64,000 bases of DNA from Coffea arabica (Eukaryota; Streptophyta; Magnoliopsida; Gentianales; Rubiaceae), in contig NC_092317.1 in the NCBI RefSeq assembly GCF_036785885.1, positions 6,636,501 to 6,700,500 on the forward strand, written 5' to 3'. Below the pieces are notes generated by a model. That model did no database searches. It worked only from the letters and a program-made list of their open reading frames with translations, and had not been told where the DNA came from. Shown in pieces: positions 32,349-45,013 of the stretch. The first letter of the stretch is position 1; every line of letters begins with the position of its first letter. The translations under genes and the position numbers were made by a program.

Positions 32349-35300
32349 ATGCCGAAAACTAGGTCTCAAAGGAACGCTGGTGGATCCAAAGGGATGGAGC
32401 GAAGCGGCCCCCAAAACTCTCATGAGGATCCGACACCTGAAGGAGCAGGGGCGGGGCCCTCACGGATCCCACCCGAACAGCTGGTGCAGACGGTGGCAGC
32501 AAACCTGCCCACCTTCGAGGCGATCATGGACTACCTCAAAGGGCAGTCGGGAGGTCATTCCGACAAGGAGCCTAAGGTACAGGGAGCCGACCTGTCAGGG
32601 TCCCGAACTGGGAGTCCCAATCACGGGGCCAAGCGGACGCATCGGGAACTCACACGTGAGCAGGTCGAGGTCGTAGAGCCATCTCACAAGAATTCCCGAA
32701 CTGAACATCCGGAGCCCGTCCGGAGGCTCTCCCCCCGGAGGGAGCGACAACAGGTACGGGACGAGCTTGACCTAATCCTCGACCCGGAGGCGGAGAGGTA
32801 CATTGCTTCCCCCTTTGTGCTTGACATCGAGGAATACCAACTGCCCGCGAATTTCAAAATTCCAACCATGAAACCTTACGATGCCACCACGGATCCGGAA
32901 GACCACCTGTTCGTATTCATGACGCAGATGCGCTTACAAACGGCCGCGGATGCGGTCAGGTGCAAGACCTTCCCGATGTTCCTAGAAGGAAGGGCTCGGC
33001 AGTGGTTTCAGGGGCTTCCCCCCAGATCGATCAGCTCTTTCACCCAGCTCGCGCGAGCATTCTCGGCACAGTTCGTTTCCTCACGAGCCTTCTCTAAAAG
33101 CACCGCTCACCTTATGACCATCCAACAAAAGGTCGAGGAATCACTGCGTGAATACATGGTGCGGTTCAATAACGAATCCCTCCAGGTCCGTGACCGAGAC
33201 GACAAGGTGGTCATGGCTGCCTTCATTAACGGGCTACGGAAGCAGAAGTTATACACCGAGCTCGTGGAGAGACCGCCCAAGTCAGTTCGGGAGATGCTGG
33301 ATCGAGCTCATGAGAAGGCCAATGCTGAAGAGGCTAACCGCTTGAAGAGCGCTCAGGAGAGGCAGAGGGACGACAAGCGCCGAAGAATAACCGACCAAGG
33401 AGACGTTCGACGTGACCAAGGGCGGAAGCCTACCTATGACCACCCGCTTAGAGGCCGACCCCTAGGGGGGGACAAGCCTTGGACTTCCTTCACGGCTTCC
33501 CGAGCTCGGGTCCTCGCGGTGATGGAGCAAGAGGGACTTTCCCGACCTCCCCGGCCCTTGGCCGGGGATAGAAACAGGAGAGATCAGGACCTGTACTGTG
33601 CGTACCACAGGGATGTGGGGCACGACACTGAAGACTGCCGCCACCTTAAGAAGGAAATTGAAAAGCTGATCCGGAGGGGTCATCTTGGCCAGTTCGTCCG
33701 CGAGGGGCGAACTGATCAGAAGCAGGGAGGATTCAAACGAGATCGGGCGTCCAGCTCGCACGACCGACCTCGGGGTCCTCGGGAGCGGACTCCGGTACGT
33801 GGGGTGCCGAATCTGGCGGGAGTAATCAACACTATTGCAGGGGGACCTGCTGGAGGGGATAGCCATTCGGCTCGGCGAAATAACAGACCTCCCCCCAGTG
33901 GGGAGAGCTCAAACAAGCGCTTAAAGATGTACGAGGAGATCGTCTATGGGCCGGAGGATGCGGTACCCTTAGCTTCCAATAACCACGAGGCAATAGTGAT
34001 AGAAGTCGTCACGTGTAACTATAAGGTAAAAAAGGTGTACATTGACAATGGGAGCGCCATCGATGTGTTGTACTACAAGGCCTTCAGAGAACTGCAGCTG
34101 GAAGATAAGCAGCTCATCCCAGTTCGTACTCCCTTGATAGGTTTTGCAGGTCCGCCGGTAAGGCCTGAGGGAATGATAACCCTCCAGGTCACTATAGGGA
34201 AGTCACCGAGGTGCCGAACTGTTTCGATGAATTTCGCGGTGGTAAAGGAGCCGTCCTCCTACAACATGATATTGGGACGTCCAACCCTAAACGCACTCCG
34301 AGCTGTCTGTTCGACCTTACACCTTAGCATGAAATTTCCCACTCCCGAGGGAGTGGCCGAGGTGCAGGGGGACCCGGAGGTAGCTCGGGCCTGCTATATT
34401 GCAACCCTTAAGGGTAAGGAGAAACTAGTAGCCCAGACAGCCTATCTGGAACCATGGGAACCTGCGGAAAAAGAGGAGAGGCTGGAGACAGACGAGAGTC
34501 TGGTTGAATTGCCCGTCTGTCCTGAACGACCTGATCGTGTGGTCAGGGCAGGATCCGGCCTGAGCGAGCTAACGCGGAGAGCCCTGGAGTTTCTTCTGGA
34601 GGAATATGCCGAGATCTTTGCCTGGAATGCCGACGACATGCCCGGAGTTCCTCTCGAACTGGCGGTTCACAAGCTGCATGTGGACCCCAGCGTCCGACCA
34701 GTAAAACAAAAGAAGAGAAACTTCGCGCCTGAGCGCAACGAGGTCGTCAAGGAGGAGGTAGGCAAGCTGCTGGAAGCCAAGATTGTGAAAGAAATCTACT
34801 ATCCGACCTGGCTGGCCAATCCCGTGCTGGTCAAAAAGGAGGACAGGGCTTGACGGATGTGCGTGGACTTCACCGACCTGAATAAGGCTTGTCCGAAGGA
34901 TTGCTACCCTCTCCCTCGCATCGACCAGCTGGTCGACTCAACAACTGGGTACGAGATCTTCTGCTTTCTGGATGCTTTCAAAGGGTATCACCAGATAGCT
35001 CTGGATGAGGAGGACCAAGAGAAGACTGTCTTCATCACCGAATACGGTACGTATTGTTATACCACCATGCCATTTGGCTTGAAAAATGCAGGCGCGACCT
35101 ATCAGCGGCTGGTCAACAAGCTGTTCAAAAACCAGATCGGCCGAAACATGGAGGTATACGTGGATGACATGCTGGTGAAAAGCCAAACTCCGGAGCAGTT
35201 CATCGACGACCTCAGGGAGATCTTTGACGTCCTACGGAGCTCGCGGATGCGACTAAATCCCAAGAAGTGCACTTTCGGGGTCAGATCGGGCAAGTTCCTT

Positions 35301-38009
35301 GGGTACATGATATCAAAAGACGGAGTAAGAGCTAATCCCGACAAGGTGAAAGCTATCATGGACATGGCTCCTCCCCGAAGCATAAAAGAGGTTCAACGGC
35401 TAGCTGGCAGGATGGCGGCCTTGAACAGATTCTTGTCGAAATCTGCAGTTCGGGGTTCCCCCTTCTTCAAGGCCCTGCGGAGAGGTCCCCAGTTTGAGTG
35501 GACCCCTGAGTGTCAGCGAGCGTTTGACGAGCTAAAGGCCCACATCGCGCGGTTGCCAGCCTTGACCTCTCCCACACATGGGGAGATCTTATTTATCTAT
35601 CTAGCAGTGGGGGAGGAGGCAGTCAGTGCGGTGCTACTTCGGGAAGAAGGAAAAATCCAGAAGCCTGTGTATTATGTCAGCCGAGCTCTGCAGGGTGCGG
35701 AGCCAAGGTACACCTCGATTGAGCGGTACGTTTTAGCGTTAGTCCACGCGGCCCGGAAGCTCAGGTCGTATTTTCAAGTTCACCCCGTGGTGGTTATGAC
35801 CGACCAGCCACTCAAACAGATTCTTTCCAGACCGGACGCGTCAGGTATAATGGTGAGGTGGGCTGTGGAGTTGTCCGAGCACGACCTCCGCTACCAACCT
35901 CGCACGGCCATTAAGGCCCAAGCATTGGCAGATTTCATAGCCGAAGGGGTCTCCTTCGGACAACAGGAGTCACGGGTCGAGCGGACCAGAGACACAGTCA
36001 AGGCCAAGCAGTCCGGAGAAGCAGTCGAGGCCGCGCAGACCTCCCGGTCCCAAACAACCCAAGGCGCAGCAGAGGCCAGGCAGGCCAAAGAAGCTGTCCA
36101 GGTCAAGCAAGCCACCAGGACTTCCAAAGCCGAGCAGACCATAAAGGCAGTCGAGGCCGAGCAAGCTAAAGGACATGTCAAGGTCGGACAGGTCACAAAG
36201 GAAGTTCAGGCCGGACAGATCGGAGACGCAGCGGAGGCTGAACCGGCCGAAGAGACTGCCGAGATCGAACAGGCCACCGGCAAAATTGATCAGACCATTC
36301 CAGTCTGGACGCTGTTCGTGGATGGGTCGTCGAGCAAGGAAGGATGCGGAGCAGGGCTTCTCCTGACCAGCCCTCTGGGGGACGAGTTGGCCTACGCCCT
36401 GAGGTTTGATTTTAGGGCCTCCAACAACGAATCCGAATATGAGGCCCTGGTAGCAGGGATGGTGATAGCTCGGAAGCTGGGGGCCGAGTCGATAGAAGTC
36501 TACAGCGACTCGCAATTGATAGTCAATCAGGTAGGGGGAAGTTATGAAGTTAAGGAGGAGCCCCTAAGAAGGTACGTCGCCAAAGTGCACGAGCTGAGGG
36601 CTCAGTTTCAGCTGTTCACACTCAAACAGGTCCCACGAAGCCAAAATAAAAGGGCAGACGCCCTGTCCAAGTTAGCTTCCACCTCGGTCGGTACGTTGAA
36701 CAAAGAAATCCTGGTGGAAGTCGTCAGAAATCGGGCATATGACCAGGTGGACTCGGCTGTTATTCAGGTAGTGAGCTCATGGATGGATCCCATCGTACGA
36801 TATTTAGCTAGTGGAGAACTCCCTCAAGACCGGGTGGAGGCGCGGAGGGTCCTCCTCAGGTCGCGGGGATACGAGCTCTCAAATGGGGTACTCTACAAGA
36901 AATCCTACCTGCGCCCGTGGCTGAGGTGCATCACTCCGGAAGAGGGAAACTACATCCTGCGTGAGCTGCACGAGGGCATCTGTGGAAACCACGTCGGCCC
37001 GAGGGTTTTGGCCAAGAAAGGAATGCTGTCTGGTTATTACTGGCCAACCATGTTCTTGGATTCAACCGAACTGGTAACTCGGTGCAAGTCCTGCCAGCTG
37101 CATGCGCCGATCCATCACGCCCCGACTCAGGAGATGATCCCTCTCCAGAGCCCTTGGCCTTTTTTCCAGTGGGGAATCGACCTGTTGGGTCCGTTTCCCC
37201 GAGCTCCGGGGGGTTATGAGCATGTAGTGGTGGCTGTAGACTATTTCACCAAATGGGTGGAGGCCGAGCCCCTTACCACCATTAGCAGCAGGTCGGTGCA
37301 GAAGTTCTTCTGGAAAAACATCGTCTGCCGATTCGGTATACCCCATGTCTTGATCTCAGACAACGGACGTCAGTTCGCCGACGTTGCTTTTCAAGGCTGG
37401 TGCACGGAGCTCGGGATCCGGCAGCATTTCACATCGGTAGGCCACCCTCAGGCCAATGGCCAGGTCGAGAACGTCAACAGGACCATCCTGCATGGTTTGA
37501 AGACACGGATGGAGTTCGCCCGAACTGGGTGGTTGGACGAGCTGCCGACCATACTGTGGGCTTACCCAACCACTCCCCGAACTGCTACCCAGGAGACTCC
37601 TTTTGTTCTAACCTACGGAGCCGAGGCGGTGATCCCTGCGGAGATAGGAGTTCCCTCGGGCAGGGTTCAGAATTTCGTAGCTCGGGACAATGAGGAAGAA
37701 CTACGTCTTAATTTGGACCTGCTGGAAGCAAGGAGAGAAGAGGCGGCTATACGGATGGCTAAGTACAAAGGGCAGGTCGCGCGACACTACAATGCTAGGG
37801 TAAGGCCTCTGACCTTCAAGCCAGGAGACCTGGTATTGAGAAAGAATAGCGTGAGTCGGCTTCAGGGCGCGGGCAAACTAGATCCAAATTGGGAAGGCCC
37901 CTATGTGGTGAGAGAGGCAGATCGAGCTGGGTACTGCAAGTTAACCCACCTCGGGGGGGAAGAAGTCCCGCGTACCTGGCACAATTCCAACTTGAGAATT
38001 TTTCGTTAA
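32349..38009 (+). pseudogene. gag-pol of gypsy element 2, one nonsense codon
   Basis: The start at 32349 (MPKTRSQRNAGG) follows the primer-binding site; the frame is open further upstream but only through LTR sequence. In order: gag capsid (FLEGRARQWFQGLPPRS), a CCHC-like knuckle (CAYHRDVGHDTEDC), protease (DNGSAIDVLYY), then RT. TGA at 34851-34853 sits in the conserved RT start, between VLVKKEDRA and RMCVDFTDLNKACPKD, where this family normally has Trp. The frame continues at 34857 with the RT active site YVDDML, a first RNase H that has lost typical acidic motifs, an Ala/Glu/Gln-rich spacer, a second RNase H (FVDGSSSKEGCGAG, DSQL, NKRADALS) and integrase (HHCC, then GIDLLGPF, ISDNGRQF, NGQVENVNR). 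The single stop is the only defect I see. Confidence 0.93.
35950..36300 (+). repeat. Ala/Glu/Gln-rich spacer between the two RNase H domains
   Basis: About 115 codons made of imperfect short repeats such as KAVEAEQAKG and EAVQVKQATR link the first, degenerate RNase H to the second. The DNA repeats GTCGAGGCC/AAGGCAGTCGAG-like words. It is likely an extended or helical linker. Confidence 0.65.
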
Positions 38010-38333
38010 AGCTTGCGCGTGTTAGAACATCTCAAGGTCGAGACCTTTTATTTATGTCAATGTGTTCGTTCATTTTGTTTTAGAGTGTAGTTCATTTTGT
38101 TTGGGGCCGTGGAGCATGTAGTTCATTTATATTAGCACAGGGCCGAACTGATGTAGCTATTTGACAAGAAATTTGGCAAATACGACTAAGTATGAAGCAA
38201 AGGAAAGGCTTTTCATTAAATTCAGTAAAACTGTACAAGGGGCTGAGCTCGTGCTAACAGAATTAAGCATAGAAAGGGCCGAGCTCCCACAAAACGAACT
38301 GCCTACTAACAGTTCGGACTTCAAGACCCTACT

Positions 38334-40581
38334 CTAGTTCTCGCCTTCTTCTTCCTCTTGCTCGGATTCAGGGGTAGTCACCGGCAGCAAAGGATCGGCA
38401 ACCAGGTCGACCAGCTTCCGCCCATGCGTGTAGCCCTCCACCAGGCGGTCGAGCTGCTCCACGGCCAGGGGGTTGTAGCTGGAAAACTTGCTCAGATCGA
38501 ACCCGGGCAGATCTAGCCCCTGCACTTCCTTTAGGGCCAGGGAATACCCATGTTGCAGAACAGGGGTATTCAGAATAGCCAGGTCGCCCCTAAAGCCGTC
38601 CGACCTGAGGAAGGCCCGCACGCCTTCCTGGCCTCCTTCAGCTCTGGCCGCCTCCGCCCGAGCAGTCAGCTCAGCTACCTTCTGCTGCTCCTCTTTCAGC
38701 TGTGAGGTTAGATCGGCGTTCTTCTTCAGTTCTAGCTCGAAGTTTGTGTGGACTTGCGCGAGCTGCTTTTTCAGGCCTTCAGCTTCGGCCACAGCTGCTG
38801 CGTTCTGGCTGAGCAACTTCTCGTTGGCCGCCTTCGTTTCAGTCAGCAGGGGGAGCAGGCCCTCGTAACGCTTGGCCAGTTCGGGCCCGACCACGTTCAT
38901 CTGTCAGGACAAGTGTGGAGGCGTCAAAACCATGACAAGAGTAACCTCCTACCTATAGCAAAGAAGTGGGAGAATACCGACCTGTGCTGCTCCCGTGTAA
39001 TAGTAATTGAGGAGATCGGACGAATCCATGGTCTTGACTAGGTTGAAGTCGCGTGGAAGGATGGCGCCCTGGATAAGCTCCCGAGCTGCGTCTGGGAACT
39101 GAGCTCGGTCGTTTATGGATAGCTTCCACTGGGGGCAGAAGTGCATAGGGTGTTGGTGCGTCGTCAGCTGCGTCTGGGGGTCGAAGAGCAGGGAGCTTTG
39201 GCGTTGCCACAGGTTTGGAGGAGCTTCAGCGCGGGCTTGCTCTTCGGCGGTGTTCACGCCGTAGTGGCCGCTTTGGGCGGGCTCGGGTGTTGGCCTCTCC
39301 TCCCGAGCTGGGGACGAGGGCGTTTCCACCCTGGCTCTCTTAGCAGTGGTCTTCTTTTTCTTTTTCTTCCCAGCCTCAACCGCCTTGGAGGATTGGGCGG
39401 GAGCTGGCTGAGGTACGGGAGCAGGCACCGAGCTGGCTGGGATGGCCGACGGAGTCTGAGTAGCGGCGCCCGGGTTGCTGCTACCGCCAATGGATAGAAG
39501 TGAGGAAAACCGCTTCACTGCACAAACAGAAGGCCAAGAGGTCAGCGGTTCAAAAAAAAAATAAAATAAAATAATATAATAATGATGATGGAAGGGCAGG
39601 ATAGTTACAGGCGTCCAGCTCGTCTGTCGAGAGTGGCCTATCCTCTAAGGAAGGATCCGAGGAGCTAGCTCGGATCAGCCCCGCCGCCCAAAGCTGGCCA
39701 TTGCTGAACTCCTTCACGTCCAGCTTCGTGTCCGAGCTGAGTAGGCGGCTCAGCTCGGACACGGGGAGCGGGGACGGAATGGGATCTGAGACTTGAGTCT
39801 CTGCTCTCCAGGTAAGGGGAGGAAAACCTAGGTTCTTCACGAAGAAGAACTGAGGCTTCCAGTCCTTGATGGAGGAAGGTGTCCCCGTAAACACCTCGCG
39901 GGTGGGGGTTTTCGTTCCACTTCGTCGGGCGAAGTAGAACCACCCAGGCACCTTCCCGCTGACCTTCATCTGGAAGAAGGCTCGAAATAGGTCAAGAGAA
40001 AAAGGGATTTCGAGTGCTCGGCAGAGGATGAAAAAGCCTATGATAGAGCGAACAGCGTTGGGGATGACCTGGGTTATGCGAATACCCCAGAAGGTAAGAA
40101 TGAAGAAGAGGAAGTTGGGGATGGGCAGACGGAGGCCAGCCATCAGCTGGTCCCTGTAGATCGCCACGAAACCAGGGGGAGGTCGGCTGGCGACCTCCCC
40201 TGGACGGGCGGCCCTGGGCTCGAACTGGGCCGGAATTTCGTATTTTTCCGCCAGCTCGTCAACATCTTTTTGAGCCAGGGCTGGGGGAATAGTGTCGACC
40301 TCTCCAAAGTCGCCCCTCAGCCCCCCTGAGGTCCCTGCTGCCATCTGATCCGGAGCAGCCTGTTCGGCTGCTCCTACTATAGGCTGGGCAGGTCGCTCAG
40401 CTGGGCTCATTACTCTAACTGGGGACAGGTTAGGCGAGGCTACTGGTCTCGGTCCAAATGAAATAGAAGGAGAAGAGCTAAAGGAATCGGAAGAGCTGCT
40501 ATCTAAGAGTATGGGGCTGGCTGCTCTGTGCCTATGGGCTGAACTGGTAACGTCAGAACTATCCGAACTGTAAGAAGACAT
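38334..40581 (-). CDS. Antisense spliced gene in the 3' part of gypsy element 2 (putative gypsy-type Transposase_28 family)
   Basis: Three minus-strand open segments join with frame-consistent GT-AG introns: exon 1 at 40581-39609, exon 2 at 39517-38982, exon 3 at 38900-38334. Exon 1 starts with a Ser-rich region. It then shows a domain seen in plant proteins annotated as 'putative gypsy type transposon' (PGFVAIYRDQLMAGLRLPIP, then FFQMKVSGKVPGWFYF). Exon 2 is Ala/Pro/Lys-rich with a basic patch (KKKKKKTTAKRAR), and exon 3 is a predicted coiled coil with an acidic tail (EQEEEEGEN). The function is unknown. Antisense extra ORFs are known from plant Tat-type elements. A TATA box lies about 190 bp upstream. 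Splice sites are inferred by eye. Confidence 0.78.
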
Positions 40582-40764
40582 AAAAGGAAAGGGGGACTTA
40601 CTGGTGAAAGGATGATCTAAGGATTGCCCGGGCTGACTCTGGGCTCTTAAGGCGGGGCGACCCGATGTGTTCTTGAAGAGAAAGGAATGAAGGAGCGAGC
40701 TGGGGAGTGAAGGAGCGAACTGAAGAAATGAGAGGAGGAGAGTGAAAATGACGCTTGGAGGACC

Positions 40765-40775
40765 CTATTTATAGG
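40765..40775 (-). promoter_or_regulatory. TATA box of the antisense gene
   Basis: On the minus strand CCTATAAATAGGG lies about 190 bp upstream of the ATG at 40581, inside the element and outside the LTR. It is well placed for an independent antisense promoter. Confidence 0.65.
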
Positions 40776-40993
40776 CAGCGACAGCGCGGGAAAACGAAGA
40801 GGCGCGCATTTATTCGAGCAGTTATGGGGAACCGTTCCTAACCGCCATAATTGGCCGAGGCGACGATTGAGGTGACAGACGCGAACTGACGCGACGGTTG
40901 CTTGCACCACTCTCTGACGGCGGGTCCCACAAGGAGCTGACATGACCTCCTAGAATTCGGCCTAGATTCACGCGCACGATCGATGACTCTAGA

Positions 40994-41009
40994 CTTGAGG
41001 GGGGGCTAG
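40994..41009 (+). other. Polypurine tract of gypsy element 2
   Basis: A purine run GAGGGGGGG just upstream of the 3' LTR, the standard second-strand primer position. Confidence 0.8.
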
Positions 41010-41409
41010 TGTAGTGGGGCCCACGAACACGTCGGCCTGGCCCATAAGCTCGGCTGGTAGGAGGTTCCCGGCCCAGCAGGTCGGCTTGGATGGGCCGCGC
41101 GGGCTGCAGAGCCCAAGCACGCCTTAACTAAGCTATGGAGCCCTAGGGAGAGTTATGCTCCCATAAGGACTCCCTGTTCTACTAGGAGACTACTACCTGT
41201 GACTCTATAAATACCATGCGTGGGGAAAACACAAGGTACGCTATTCACAGCACAAGCACTACTCTTTACTTACGAATCTTCTTCTGACTTGATCGTCGGA
41301 GTTGCCACAGGGGACCTAGCCCCGCAGCTCGCCTGTGTGCAGGTCAGACCGCTCAGCTCGCCCTCCACGCATCTGGCCAGGTCGGACCTTCTCCTCGGCA
41401 GTCGCATCA
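41010..41409 (+). repeat. 3' LTR of gypsy element 2
   Basis: 400 bp, identical by eye to the 5' LTR except for one base. TATAAATA is at 41206-41213. It is followed by the right target copy GTAAT. Confidence 0.95.
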
Positions 41410-41840
41410 GTAATAAAAAGAAAATGGAAAATATCTCATAGATTCCTATTGCAACCTAATTACCCAATAAGTGAAAAGCAGTAGCCCAAAACCTATTACC
41501 ATCGTTGCCATTGTTGAATTCCAACCAAACGGATGGTTAGTTTTTCTTTTCATTTAATTTTCTTCTTTCAGATTTTACCATTGACTGAGAAGTTATTTTG
41601 AACATTCTTTTTGATCGAAAATGACATGAATTCTGTGGAGTCGCTTGATTAGCTATCAGTAGTCGTATTAGACTTTAATTCTAATGTACAATAACAAGAA
41701 CCAAATTTTCTTGACAACAATCGTGCATTGGCCCCAGGTCCATCAATTATTTGCCAACAACTCTTTTGTCCACAATTGAACATCTCGGTTTGAATAGTTA
41801 TTTCTGAGAGTTTTTTTTTTTTTAAATTGTACCGTAATAA

Positions 41841-42085
<245 letters not shown>

Positions 42086-43806
42086 GAATTCGACATATGC
42101 ATGCGATATCGGACGTGGAGATAACAAAGAAACCGCAAGTTATTCTTCTTTCCAGTCTCGCACCTAATTTCCATGCATATGAAATTTCAGATGCTCTTAA
42201 ATTGCCTGCAACATTGACTGAGGTGAAGAAAAAGAAAAGATGGTTCTATAAGTATTCCCTTCCCGCACTAACTAGCTTTGCCGTATTGCCCGGAAACTTG
42301 GGATGCAGGTTACTTGCAGCATGGAAGCGCCAAATGGAACGGAACACAAATAACAGCAGCCGTATGTGTATGGGTACGGGAAGTTGGGAACCATAAATCG
42401 CCACTAGTCTACCAATTTTACTTCATGCCAAATTGTTCTTTCGATTGAATTGAACCTGGACTTAATTTTTGGTGAGTGGAGAAGTCTAACATCTTTATCT
42501 GAAGGGTTCTGCAAACCCATGGGGATTTGTGTGGTTTAACATTTGCGTTTGGAACGCTACTTCGTCTGAAAATGGTATGAATTTGTACGGCCAGCCGTTA
42601 TTCTTTTCTTTCTTCTTTTCAAGCCATACAATTCCTCAGACAAGCCTAATGTTAATATACAACCAACTAAAATTTGTAAATTTTATCACTGGTGAATTGG
42701 TAGTAGTTTTGATTCAGTATTGCATATCAAACCTAAAAGGTAAATAAAGGCCTCGTTTTTATTTTTAGTTGTACATCAATTACAAAATTATTAGGACATC
42801 TCATGTATTCTTGAAAGATACTTTTTAACATATATGATTGAAAGGTCAATGAGAAAAAATGACTCTCTTGAGCATCTATGAGTTATGACATTTAATATTT
42901 TAAATTACATAAAAATTAGTTTTTTTTTATAAAACATAGGTCAATATTAGTAATCATCTCGTTGGAAATCGTCCAGCATGATTTACTTGACAAAGTAATA
43001 TGCACTAATGGCAAAAAATACATTGAACATGTCACAGATATATTTAATCTGAAAAATCATAAGATTTAACAGAGCTACAAAATATAAAAGATTACTCTGT
43101 GAATCTCCAATTATCAAATCTGATCAATTGAATGAACTGCTTCATAGATATCTGTGTATGTCTATTCTCTCAAATCTGCTATCCAACAGGTTCAAACTCA
43201 AAACTGATGTTGAGATCTGACGAGAAGATCCAAGAAATTTTAGATCTAACATATAAATTTAAAGAAATTCTTAAACTTGAGAAAATAAATAAATAAATAA
43301 AAACTAAACAAAACTCTCATCAGGATAATTTAGAAGAGAAGAAAACTCTCACTAGAATAGTCTAGCCTGAGAGAGAAGAAAATTCTCACTAGAATACCTT
43401 AGAAGAGACTTTATTAAATAAAAATAAGAATAAAGAAATAGGAAGATAGAACAAAAGAAGAGAAAGGGGGACCTTGGTCCTATGGAGGAAGAAGAGTGGA
43501 GAGAAGATTGAGCGTAGAGAGGGGGGAGAGAGAAAGTTTAGGGTTGAGTAATTTAGTTTATTACATTAAAATTAGTTTTATAACATCGTTTATGTATTGC
43601 GTTTATTAATTCACTAGATACAATATGTTTAGGATGCAATTGTTTGTGATAACACTTGATTTTATTTTTATCATTCACCCGTTTGCACTAGTTTCCTTTT
43701 TCCTTTTTCACTGGAATATTTTCTTCCCAATTACTACAATTATAATTTTTTTTGTTGGCCAACACCTAGTACAAAATTTAATTACTCTTAAAAACTCTCA
43801 TAGATT
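42086..43806. other. Spacer with dispersed repeat
   Basis: 42110-42290 is the unit 3' flank (AAGTATTCCCTTCCCGCACT shared with 24130 and 29240). About 42960-43085 recurs in diverged form at 47490-47605 (shared GATTTACTTGACAAA and CATGTCACAGATATA). About 43300-43420 has repeated CTCTCACTAGAATA words. No gene is seen. Confidence 0.55.
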
Positions 43807-43954
43807 ACATTTGTCCCACATCGGGGTTGGGGTTGGGTTTGGGTTGGGATATAAGTCCCTGGGATTGCCTCAAGAGTTGCCGGCTTTTGAGGTTAATTCT
43901 GGGATTAGGTTTATAAAACAACAAAAGTCTGATTCAGGCTGTTGAAAAAAAATA
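43807..43954 (+). mobile_element. Short retroposon, probably a SINE
   Basis: About 148 bp starting near TTGTCCCACATCGGGG and ending in an A-rich tail (GTTGAAAAAAAATA). It is flanked by a 16-bp direct repeat, AAAACTCTCATAGATT, at 43791-43806 and 43955-43970. The long target duplication plus poly-A tail marks LINE-dependent retroposition. No clean RNA polymerase III box B is visible, so it may be a degenerate SINE or another short retroposed RNA. Confidence 0.75.
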
Positions 43955-43970
43955 AAAACTCTCATAGATT

Positions 43971-45013
43971 GATAATTGCATGGTTCATATTGGCAAAATT
44001 TTTCATTTTAAATAATATTTTAGACAACCGAGGTAGGATGGCATACATTCCGTAATATAAAAAAACTTCAAAGTTCTAGATTACCTTAAATGGAATTTCT
44101 CACTTATAAAAGGACCTTTTTTTATTTTAATCATGGCAAATAGGAGGCATTATCAAGAAAAAATCATAATGAGAGTAAATTATGGAAGTGCATTAAATGG
44201 GTAATATTTTTCGAAAAGAAAATTACTCTGGCCAAAAACTCGAGGGAGTCAGACTAAAACCTTCATGGTGACCCCATCAATGTACTACAAGCAAAGCTTA
44301 GTTTTGGGGAAAATAATAAATTTAGTTACCACAGTCCACAGAGAAAGAGGATCTTGAAAACTTCAGCCTTCACTTTGGCACATTAAAGATACCGAACATA
44401 TGATTATTATTCGTTATCTAGTAGCTTGTTGAGATGATAATTTGTCCCAAGTAATTATTCGTTATCGTGTGATGCGATGAAGCTGCAGGATATGTGTGTG
44501 TTTCTCATAATGCTCTCTAGTTATGATTATTTGTTTATTTCCTCTTAATTGTGCCCGATGTTTATTTCCTCTTAATTGTTGTGCTTAATAACATCTACAT
44601 GTGAATTAATGTTACTACTAAATTAAATAATAAATATCATTGCAAAAGTTATTAGTTGAAATTATGATGCATTACTTTGACACCATACACTTTGCTTTTT
44701 CAAAATGAAAAAAAAAAAAAAAATTCTTAGAATGATTCCTTTGATACAAATGACACTACACAACCCACCCTAGATGTCAATTTCTTGGGTGAAATGTACT
44801 TTGCCTCGCTATAGCCACCAGATATGTCAATGGGCCAAATATTGTCCAAACCTAACTCGGATCAATTATGTTTTTTGTGATTTGCATTCATATTGCTCAA
44901 TTCGAATCCGGTAAAAGAATCATTGATTTGCACAGAGTTTAATTTTATATAATTCATACTCAAAATCAGACCCAGACCTGAACCCAAATCCGAATCCGAA
45001 TCCAACCCATATA
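43971..45013. other. AT-rich spacer
   Basis: No gene. About 44820-45005 has words such as GTCAATGGGCC and repeated AATCCGAATCC that resemble degenerate hAT-type non-autonomous DNA, into which the next element may have inserted. Confidence 0.45.

Larger units (their letters stand above)
31905..41409 (+). mobile_element. Full-length Tat-type Ty3/gypsy retrotransposon (element 2), recent
   Basis: Two 400-bp LTRs (31905-32304 and 41010-41409) differ at one position by eye count. A perfect 5-bp target duplication, GTAAT, flanks the element (31900-31904 and 41410-41414). Internally it has a primer-binding site, one gag-pol frame with a second RNase H domain before integrase, a long 3' region with an antisense spliced gene, and a polypurine tract. 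Dual RNase H and a 3' region with extra genes are features of the Tat lineage. It is GC-rich against the AT-rich surroundings. One nonsense codon in RT suggests it now depends on helper copies. Confidence 0.96.
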
